From Deinandra increscens subsp. villosa (Eukaryota > Streptophyta > Magnoliopsida > Asterales > Asteraceae): a stretch of 64,000 bases of DNA. The notes beneath the pieces were generated by a model that saw only the letters and a program-made list of their open reading frames with translations, was not told where the DNA came from and searched no databases. Position 1 is the first letter of the stretch. Every line of letters begins with the position of its first letter. Where the stretch lies: positions 11,706,952 through 11,770,951 of the forward strand of contig JBCNJP010000006.1 of the NCBI GenBank assembly GCA_039602395.1, given 5' to 3'. Positions 55,632-64,000 of the stretch are shown here, one piece after another. The position numbers were made by a program, and so were the translations under genes.

Positions 55632-56151
55632 TCAAGAAGAACAAATTGAAGGCTTTGGTAATAGAGACGTAAATGACAAAAAACCCTTTTTATTTAAGTA
55701 ATACAAAGTCTCAAATGCTGTATGGCCTAAACGTGAGTGCCAAACTTCAAAGGAGGCTTTGGAGGGCTTGATAGTAGTAGCAAAAAAGGCTTGATCACCA
55801 GGATGGAGCACATAAAGTCCGTCTTCATATTTTCCTTGAGCTAGAACCTGCTTCGTGACCTTGTCCTGAATTTTAACAAATGGATAAGAAAATAAGATTT
55901 CCACGTTATTGTCTCTAGTAAGAGAACCAACGGATAATAAATTCTTGGTCAAATGAGGAATAACTAAAATATTATCAAGATATAGATCTTTAGATATTTG
56001 TGAAGAACCAATATGAGAAATGGGTAAATTATTACCATTTCCAAATACCACATGAGTAGACCCAGTAAAAGGCACTGCATTTGAAACATGGGCTGGAGAG
56101 GAGGCCATATGAGCCGATGCCCCTGAGTCGACAAACCAGTCAGGGGTGGAA
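55632..56151 (-). pseudogene. Copia protease end and integrase zinc-binding domain
   Basis: The frame is open from the left target duplication of the nested solo LTR. It has the protease site WFVDSGASAHM (about 56110-56140), then the protease body (LYLDNILVIPHLTKNLLSVG) and the pre-integrase domain (VWHSRLGHTAFETL). The C-terminal Cys pair of the H-H-C-C finger is CSS followed by TGA (55632-55634), where Cys is expected. One base change thus removed a zinc ligand and ended translation. Confidence 0.8.
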
Positions 56152-56513
56152 TGTCACACCCCAACCGACGGCGGAATATGTCAGGGCGAGACGACTGTCC
56201 AGATGCACATGACAACTAGTAATAGTTACCAAATACTTAAACATGCCATTTTCATATATAAACAAATATCCATACAATAATTTAAATATAAACATCAAGC
56301 ATTGATTTAGTGTCTTTATCTAGGTCCGCAATCCTATCGTGATCAGTCAAATAATCCAAGTAGTCATCCTGCAACATGTATAAAATAGAGAGTGTCAACT
56401 ACAAAAGTAGTTGGTGAGTAATCATAGAGTTATGTATATGAAAAGTCAATGATTTATGCCATTAAGTATTTATTCATATAATATATTATAAAAAATGAAA
56501 AAAACTACAATAA

Positions 56514-56570
56514 AGAATAAAGACTATCCAAAAGAATAAAGACTATCCAAAAGAATAAAGACTATCCATT
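56514..56570. repeat. Three tandem copies of a 19-bp unit
   Basis: The unit AGAATAAAGACTATCCAAA starts at 56514, 56533 and 56552. A diverged fourth copy (AGAATAAAGACTAACCATC) is dispersed near 56733. Confidence 0.85.
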
Positions 56571-57695
56571 CACCACTCATAGATATAGATGTTGTGTAAC
56601 CAAGCCTAGACAATAAGGGAGCAATCACCTATTTGAAGACAGGATTATGTCTCAATATCCTAGGTGGGTTGTCAACCAATAGATTTTTATCTATCATTGT
56701 TACCACGGCATGATGGTTAATGGTACACAAAAGAATAAAGACTAACCATCATGATTTAAGATTTACGATTCCTATACTTTAGATATTAGACATAGATACA
56801 CATAATAAAGAGCACACATAATATCATAGAATTGTATCGATTTCGAATAATGAATAAAGATTATTTGATATAGGATATACATGTTGCACCCCAAAATGAG
56901 AAAGTGGTTATTAATACTCACTACTCTAGTCATCATTTGATTGAAGGAATCACCCTTCTAATAATAACAAGAGTTTGTATCGCATAATATTCCACAGTAA
57001 TAAAAGGGGGTATGAGTACTCACTACTCGAATTATCAATCGAAGGAATCACCCTTATAATGATAACAAGAGTTGATTATCGTATCACAACCCATAGTAAT
57101 AAAAGAGAAGCTACGAGTACTCACTTGAAGAGCAGATTGAGGATGAATGATAACGCTGAATTTGATATGATAGATCTTGAGATTAGCCTAGTGACATGAA
57201 TAGGCTAAATAAATATAAAGAATAACGACTAAGGTTTCAGGTATACAGGGTTCTTGAAGGGAGTCTGATGTTGAAGTAAAAAGACTACTTTTAGGATATT
57301 TATAATTCAATGATAGTATGAAAACACGTTTTCCTATAAGTAAACACTCACTCCAGGAATCCCCAGGTAAGTTTGCCAGGTCCAACGAGGGATTTATGCG
57401 ACATCCTTACCTATGCCAGGAAACCCAGTGTACAGGTGTTTACCCTTCCGGTCCGCGCGAGTTCTAAATAGTTTTATAAAAAATGATATTCATAAAATAT
57501 AAATTATGAATATTTGTAGATTTTGATATATATATATATATATACTTTTAAAATAAATAAAATTTAAGTATATATATATTTATGTTTTTTTTAATAAATA
57601 TATATATATTTTTATAATATATATAATAATGTTTATAAAATTGTATAGATATATATGTATATATAATCATATAATATCAAATGGTAATTCATGAT

Positions 57696-57741
<46 letters not shown>

Positions 57742-58277
57742 TTTCACAAATATTTGTATTTATCAATTTTACGAATAATATCAAACGTGCTCGAAAAATG
57801 ATAAAAGTTTAAGGTTTTAATCTTGATATTATATAAAGATATCCCCTAAAGTTTGAAATCCCAACTCATAACCGTTTGTTAAATTTGGGCATTATAACGT
57901 CGTATAATACTGTTTTTACTCGAAAAAAAATGTTCTCCAATTATGAAAGTAACTTAGGAGTTTCTCTAGTTATGTGTTCGTATGAAGATCCCCAAAATTA
58001 CAGCTCCTAATTCATAACAGATTGTTCTAATTTTAACAAACTAGCTCAAGAACCCTAGTTTTTAAGCAAATCTGGAACTTGATTAAAACAACGATATGAA
58101 CAGAAATTGATAGAGGGCTTTTGTTCTACATACCACATAGAGGAGGACTGCAGAAAATTAGACCTCGAGAGCTCCTGAGTTGAGAGAATTCGGGCAGTGA
58201 AGTTTCGGGTTTGTATATAGGAATTTTGAGAGATAGATTCATGAAATTAAAGACTGATATCGAATGATTGAAGCTGG

Positions 58278-58510
58278 TATTTATAGTAACAGAGACGAAA
58301 TGATGTTAGGACACGAGTTCAAGTGACTAATCGACGAAATGGACACTAATCAGATGGTTAAACGAGGCTGCAACACGTAAACAGCCAAGAAACACGTCTG
58401 CACATTCTGGGGCGTACCGCCCAGAAATTAGACATTTGGGGCGTACCGCCCTAAAGTGACGTTTTGGGGAGTACCGCCCAGAAGTTAGACATTTGGGGCG
58501 TACCGCCCAG
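58278..58510 (-). promoter_or_regulatory. Solo LTR promoter: TATA box and GGCGTACCGCC repeats
   Basis: TATAAATA on the minus strand at 58278-58285. About 125-225 bp upstream are four GGGCG-TAC-CGCCC inverted repeats (58411-58421, 58440-58450, a GGGAGTACCGCCC variant at 58467-58479, and 58497-58507). They are embedded in a roughly 29-31-bp period with TTAGACATTTGGGGCG text between. The core differs from the Athila palindrome by one base in the loop. Confidence 0.7.
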
Positions 58511-58917
58511 GAGTGATTTTGGCATATTTACACTTTTAGCCCCTGAAGTTTCATTTTTGCAGTTTTAGCCCCTGAACTTTGATAAATTGACCATTTTAAC
58601 CCCAAAAATTATAAAAATTCATTTTTCATTATATTTGAACTTTAGGATTTTAAATATTATATTTTTATAATTTGCGAGATTTCCGATTAACACCGAAATT
58701 AGCGTCAAAGATCAGATTTTCTTTATTTCGCATTTTAGCCTCAAACTTTTCGGGAAACCTTACATTTATTTACTCGTGCTTATTATTTCCCACAAGTACT
58801 ATATATGTTTGGTTTGCTCAAGCTTTCGGGTTTAATGGAAATAAAAATAACTGAAATAGAATTTCGAATTCGGGTCGGGTTTAAATGAATATGGATTGAC
58901 CGAGTTGTCACATGGAA

Positions 58918-59837
58918 GGCCCTATATTGCACTGATTCTGGAAGGCATGAACGAGATTAGCTTCAGGGTTTAAACCAGAAGCTTCGCCGTCTTGGGAACC
59001 ATCAAGATAATTGTTCCGATTTGATTGCCTGTAGCAATTACCATAGTTGCGGCGGAAGTTGGTGCGGAACTGGCGGCTTCTTCGATAAGGTCCACGATAG
59101 GGACCACGTTGGTTGTGTCTATTGCGGCGCACAGGACCAGAACCAACGGAGACAGCGGGTTGTGCGGCAAAGGCGACGGGTTGGGCAGCGGTAACCTGCA
59201 GTGAGCGGAGAAACATCTCGTGACTCTCGGCCTGAGAGAGTAATGAACGAAAAGAGAGAGAGGCCTGAGAGGCCCTAACAGCGATCGAGAAAGTTTCGAA
59301 CGAGGCCCCTAATCCACACAAAAACAGATGATTTTGCTCAGATGTTTCAAGCGGATGACCAACAGCAATTAGTAAATCACAAATCCCTTTAAATTTATGA
59401 CCATAATCAGCAACAGAATCGGATCCCTTGGTGATCAAACGCAATTAATCCCGAAGATTCAGAACATGTTCCGTAGAATCATTGCGATAAACAGATTGAA
59501 GAGCCATCCAAATATCACGAGCAGTGGTGAGACCGATCACTTCAGCAGCGGCTTCTTCAGATAATGATGCATTAAGAAGGAGAATTGCGCGCTGGTCAGC
59601 TTCCTTCCAAGTAGCGCACACCGGATTGTCGGATGCTTTGCCATCTGCATCGAGGAGCATAGGGGCAGGAAGAGAAGAGGTTCCATCAATATGATCCAGG
59701 AGCTTTTGATTGGAGAACATTGGTTCCATTTGATTCCTCCATAATAGATAATTTGAGGAAGAAAGTTTGATGGGAAGCATATGGAGAACGGCAGACATGG
59801 GAAGGACATTGTCTTGAGTAGTGGAAGAGGAAGACAT
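58918..59837 (-). pseudogene. Copia gag
   Basis: The start is taken at Met 59837 (MSSSSTTQDNVLP); the frame is open further into the LTR, but that is before the primer site. The gag core is LSSSNYLLWRNQMEPMF, then WKEADQRAILLLNASLS, TARDIWMALQSVY and, after a TAA at 59445-59447, SVADYGHKFKGICDLL and FLCGLGASFETF. A basic, Arg/Asn/Tyr-rich part follows. No CCHC knuckle is visible where it should be, so it is deleted or lost. At 58912 the frame meets the nested solo LTR. Confidence 0.8.
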
Positions 59838-59881
59838 GGTGAGAAAGTTGAGATACAAGAGGATCGTGAAGGCTGATACCA

Positions 59882-60067
59882 TATAAGGTTTGTAAAAGCT
59901 TTCACTATATCTCCACAACACAACAAGAGTACAATTTATAGGATACAAGAAAGTAACCTAAGGAATGTGAACCAACTAATAACCTAAAGAAGATGAAGCA
60001 AACAAATAAATGAAAAGGTTACAACAATTAAATGATATAGTAAATATAGCTGATCATTAAGTGTTAA
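59882..60067 (-). repeat. 5' LTR of the copia element
   Basis: 186 bp, equal in length to 52675-52860, and abutting the primer site TGGTATCAG directly. Confidence 0.82.
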
Positions 60068-61140
60068 GAGTGTGGCAACGAGCAAGTGGGCATTTTGGGA
60101 TGAGATTGTCTAGACTGCTGCTAGCTGAAGTGGATCATGTTGGCAGGGCGTGAACCACTATAGATGACCTTAGATGACACTATTTTTTTTATATAATGAT
60201 TAAAGAATGTAAAAACAAAACCTAGCTAGCTTGTTGGGTTTTATATGCATTAGTGAAATTAGACTTATTTAGGTTTTAAACAATAAACCTTGATAATACT
60301 AGTTTTACGTTTATTAACATGGACGTGACTCATATCCGACTCCAAATTCAAACTCAGGTCTAGAAACCGTATCTAGGCTCATTTCATATATGAGGAGTTA
60401 TCCCAGGATTTCAGGCCTCGCTCATCCGTTATATTATATGTTATATACAAGATTTCCAACCAATGTATTGCTAAAAAACAGTTGAATTGCTAACGAAAAC
60501 TAGGGAAGAAGCTGCGTAACGACCAAAACACTAAAGTAACAGTGATAAAGGAAAACAATAAAAAAAAGCTAAAAAGAAAAACAGTAAATAGTACTATTCA
60601 AGAAGAAAAAGAAAAAAAAAAGAAAAAAACCCACACATAAGAATTATAATAGCCAAAATACTAAAGAAGTTGTCTAATGTATATTGGTAGATAATTATGT
60701 TAATATTATATTATTTTTTACTATTGTTATCATAGAGTTATATTACTATTATTGCTTTATTTATTATTCTGTTATTATTATTATATTATATTATTATTTT
60801 TTACTATTGTTATCTTAGAGTTATATTACTATTATTGCTTTATTTATTATTCTGTTATTATTAGTGATAGTAGTTTATTGTTTGAGATCTTAAATCCTTT
60901 CGGTTCAAAGCATGATATTTTAACAAATCTAAGTCATGTTGTTAATTTGCAATATATAATTGTTTCTAATGACTTAACATCGATCGTTAGCTTTTTTCTT
61001 TTAAACATGTTCACATGCATCTTAAATGAGTTTATTCTTCAACAAATCATTAAGCCCCTTTTTCAAAATGCTTATAACTCTTTATATTTAATAGTATAAT
61101 TTGAATAATTTGTTATAGTATTTATATATATAACAATTGT
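60068..61140. other. AT-rich DNA with an 83-bp tandem duplication
   Basis: No convincing gene. About 60700-60866 is two copies of an 83-bp AT-rich unit (CTATTGTTATCATAGAG at 60721, CTATTGTTATCTTAGAG at 60804). The 115-residue frame across it is low-complexity and probably not a gene. Confidence 0.55.
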
Positions 61141-63957
61141 AAATGACGGTGCAAGACACAAACATGACTGTTCATATTCACGTCCAATGAAATGCTGCCG
61201 TTTATTTTCGTTTCCGAGTTTTATGTTTACATGTATTAAATACGTGTCATCATCGTCACAATATTTGAAAGATGTCTGGCATCTTGCTTCTGATTTTTCT
61301 CTTTCCTATTTCCCTTAAAAACCTAGCTTTTTCTCTCATCCATTCTGATGGCTTGCAGAAGGAAGACGAAAGGAGGTGGGGAAGATGACCAATACAATAG
61401 GAAAGGAGTTATTATGTTTGCCGTCGACGTGATTGGCGCGTTCGATCTGTTGTAGACAGGGGTCACGATCTAACCAGCACGACAGAAGTATTGAGGAAAT
61501 CGACGCCAATTTCATTTGTTTAAACGAAGATCTGATCCTTTACTTTATCTGAAATAACGAGAGAAAAGTGAGGTAGACAGTTTCTCCTTTCTTTATAGAA
61601 ACCCTAAGTGGTGTGCCCCTTCTTCTGTTACTGTCAATCTGTCATCATTCACTGGTAATTTAATCGACCTACCTCCTTGCCATTTACCCTATTTCTTAGT
61701 TTGATTTTGAACACTTTTTGTGTTGATTCTAGACACCGGAGGTAGGTAGATTTCTTGCCTTGACCTTTTTTTTTTATTAATAGTCTTCATCTTTATCCAA
61801 GTGTTCATTAAAGATCTTTTAGCTGCAATTGATGCCTCATTGTTTCATATAATAAAGAAATTAACTGATGTTGTGCTAGAGTGGTATATGTTTGAGTTTT
61901 TTTGGAAAACGGATGTCTTTAATTCATCTTTCATTTATATTTTGGGGTTGTTTGCTTGAAATAACCAATGTCCAAGCAATGAGATTTGAAAAGACAAGTA
62001 AGAATTTGATGCAACAAATCTTATTGTTAGGAGAAAATGAAAAAGGCTGGATTACTATTTGGGGGTGATTATCAATCTTTTTTTGTTTGAATTGCAGTAA
62101 CCAAGTAAAAATTCATCCATTTTGTTAACATGCCTATCTGTATCCTATCTTTGCAAGTAGTTTGTCTATTTCACCATCTTTGGTAAGTCATCATTCCGTT
62201 TGTATTGAGGAAATCGATAGGCGAGTGTGTGGTTTAGCTGGTAAGTTTAAATTCGTGTGAAACATATTATTAAAAGATATACCATCATTATATTAAAAAG
62301 AGCTTTATTGTGTAACTTATGTTAACAAGGGTTTAAGTAAAAGATATTGCTACCTTTTGTGCAAAAATAGGAAAAGAGAAAGAAACCATAATTATTAAAA
62401 TCTTAATCTTATGTGCAGGTGATGAAATCACTAGGGATGATTTGGATTGCATGATATAGGGATTGAAGATTAAATTGAAAGCGAGGGATTTATTGCATTT
62501 TACTTTTTGGGACTGAACTTCTAGCTACCTTGAAGGTAACACCATGCGTTTGATTTAATAGACCAACAAAAATATTAGTAACACTCACTCATGTATAGAT
62601 AAAATTATGTTAATTGAACATGCTAATTAATAACTTTTGACTACAAGTGCAGTTCGTTTATGTTGTAGCCTCTGAAAGGAAAAAGAAGATTCTATGAAGA
62701 AAATAATGATGCTCATCTCTTTATATGAAATCTAAGTGAATGAATCTTTGGTAACTTAACACATTTTCTTCAAATGTGGTATGTTTTAATGTGGAGCGAC
62801 CTGTCATTTGTATAATTGAAATGATGTTAAGAGATACGATAGTAAGTAAGAGAAGTTTAGTGAAGTTGTTTCCATAGTAGTTGTGAAGTCACATTTTCTT
62901 TTTTATCTTTTTGGTTGTTATTGTAGGGTCAGGATGGTGATTGAGTTGCTCCCTAAAACAAGATTACAAATCTCAGGTAAAAGAACGGACGAGTATAAGA
63001 CTGTTTTGCCTTTGTGCTTGACCTTCTTAAGTTTCTTTAGTAACTTCACTAGCTCATCTTTTTATTTAAAAATAAGTGAATTAGTCGTTGGTAACTTGAC
63101 CCGTTTTCTTCAAATGTGGTCTATTCTAATATGATGAAACCTCATAGGTAGGTTGACTCTGGTATAATGCCCGTTATTTTCTTCAATGATGAAATGCAGG
63201 ACATGCTTGGAATGAGTTGCAAAACTTAAGCGGTTGAGAAAGGATTCGAAGACTCAAAGAAGACACCAAGTCCAGTGTCATTGTTCGTAGGTAAACTATA
63301 GTGAACTTTACCATCCGTCTCAGGGGAAACAACACAGCAATGGTCCAGAACGTAACTTGAACCAACATGAAGCAACCAAAAGAAAGCTCACAGCTAATGC
63401 TGACACCGTCTGAGCCAAAGACACCTGCAGCTAAGACATCAAGAAGCATAACTCAAAACATAACAGGTAAACATAAAGGAGAATACACATGATAAACAAT
63501 TAATATATTATACTAATAACATTTAACTATTCTGAAGAAGATGCTGTAACCTCAAAGAAAGCAAAAACAAACTTAGAATGACAAACAAAAAAGTCAGTGT
63601 TTTTGGCTGCAACAGTAAAGGTCAATGTTTTTGGGTACTATAGTTTAAGGATCAGCAGGTGGAACAAGCATCACATTTTGTATAACCAATGAACAAAGTT
63701 CTCATGCTATGTGAATGTATAGAATACTAATGGTAGTAAAACATCAAATGCCCGTGGCATCAAAATGCAATGTTCTTTGCTATAAGCAGGAGAATAGATA
63801 TATTTTGTATTGCCCAGGACATGAGTATTAATCTTTTGTACATTCCCATATAGTAGGGAAAGAAACCTCATTTTGTAAATGGATGCAAACAACGATGCCT
63901 ACATATATCAGTAGCTTATGCTTTCACAACAAACTTCCATCAAACAACTACATAGTC
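61141..63957 (+). other. Gene-like sequence without a recognised product, possibly Helitron cargo
   Basis: Mixed-composition DNA with features of a spliced gene but no long frame. Examples are a T-rich tract and acceptor before GGTCAGGATGGTGATTGAGTT (about 62929), a possible exon ending CTCAG/GTAAAAG near 62977, and a segment at 63196-63460 with a short plus-strand reading (TPSEPKTPAAKTSRS). I cannot assign any of it. A Helitron-like end closes the region, so these may be captured host fragments. No helicase or Rep motif is seen. Confidence 0.35.
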
Positions 63958-63998
63958 GATGGTGGCCCGCCGCAACGCGCGGGCGGGTCACCATCTTG
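63958..63998 (+). mobile_element. Helitron-like 3' terminus
   Basis: GATGGTGGCCCGCC (63958-63971) pairs with GGCGGGTCACCATC (63982-63995) with one G-T pair. The loop GCAACGCGCG gives the GCAACGCGCGGG text common at plant Helitron ends. It is followed by CTTGTT where CTAGT would be canonical. The 5' end (TC) was not found in the window. Confidence 0.5.
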
Positions 63999-64000
63999 TT

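Larger units (their letters stand above)
56152..58912 (-). mobile_element. Solo LTR nested in the copia element
   Basis: 2761 bp, TGTCACACCCCAACC to GAGTTGTCACA, flanked by TGGAA (56147-56151 and 58913-58917). On the minus strand it runs TGTGACAACTCGG ... GGGGTGTGACA, the same end style as the LTR at 37779 and the solo LTR at 13791. It has no primer site, no coding region and no second LTR. TATAAATA lies on the minus strand at 58278-58285. Three TA-rich microsatellites lie at about 57525-57740. Confidence 0.87.
52675..60067 (-). mobile_element. RE1-like Ty1/copia element, minus strand, with a nested solo LTR
   Basis: Two 186-bp LTRs (52675-52860 and 59882-60067) differ at about three positions. 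A Met-tRNA primer site abuts the right LTR (TGGTATCAG on the minus strand, 59873-59881) and a purine tract the left LTR (52861-52871). Domain order on the minus strand is gag, protease, integrase, RT, RNase H, which is copia. It carries several stops and frameshifts plus the 2761-bp solo LTR at 56152-58912. The LTR termini are not TG..CA, and I find no clear 5-bp target duplication (GTGTT left, GAGTG right). Confidence 0.87.

Noticed and set aside
60752..61099. 115-residue hydrophobic frame as a membrane protein gene
   Set aside because: It starts in an AT-rich tandem duplication with extreme base composition and no further support.

Overview
This window is repeat-dense nuclear DNA from a flowering plant. 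The evidence is plant LTR retrotransposons of several lineages (Tat-type and Athila-type Ty3/gypsy, RE1-like Ty1/copia, a gag-only element, long-LTR gypsy-type solo LTRs), a hAT element, a tRNA-derived SINE, microsatellite-flanked MITEs and a Helitron-like terminus. Asteraceae is my best guess from the general look of the repeats, but this is an inference. I see no intact host protein-coding gene. The only host-derived coding sequence I recognise is one exon of a cinnamoyl-CoA reductase-like gene, inside a TIR element and carrying a stop codon.

Layout. 151-4473: a 4.3 kb minus-strand LTR element (359-bp LTRs, AAAAT target duplication) with a gag-like remnant and a second ORF I do not recognise, inserted in AT-rich DNA full of the palindrome GTTACATATGTAAC. 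5607-36467: a compound Tat element with three LTRs and two internal regions. Both copies carry gag, protease, RT, two RNase H regions and integrase on the plus strand and a long antisense gene downstream. Each copy is broken by a different set of lesions. The antisense gene of copy 1 is split by a minus-strand solo LTR (13791-24381, GTCAA duplication), which is itself split by a very young non-autonomous Athila element (14810-22835, two 1613-bp LTRs, GCACT duplication).

36468-48020: a chain of five TA-microsatellite-flanked elements: two near-perfect hairpin MITEs, a long TIR element with the captured reductase exon, a shorter relative of it, and the end of a third family. The long TIR element is interrupted by long-LTR retrotransposon sequence and by a 500-N assembly gap (42153-42652). 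48313-49262: a SINE whose left target duplication was later hit by a hAT element, so one 8-mer occurs three times. 49519-52074: a frameshifted non-LTR reverse transcriptase with a C-terminal Cys/His finger and a probable PD-(D/E)XK-like region. 52675-60067: a minus-strand RE1-like copia element with 186-bp LTRs, with another long solo LTR (56152-58912, TGGAA duplication) at its gag-protease junction. 60068-64000: AT-rich DNA, gene-like unrecognised sequence and a Helitron-like 3' hairpin at the window edge.

The most unusual pattern crosses families. Several unrelated LTRs carry short CG-containing, mostly inverted-repeat motifs just upstream of the TATA box. The Athila LTR (GGCG-TAT-CGCC), the 56152 solo LTR (GGCG-TAC-CGCC) and the gag-only element (GCGTACC) share a very similar core; the Tat LTR has a perfect 14-bp hairpin and the 13791 solo LTR a GTTTCGCT array in the same relative place.
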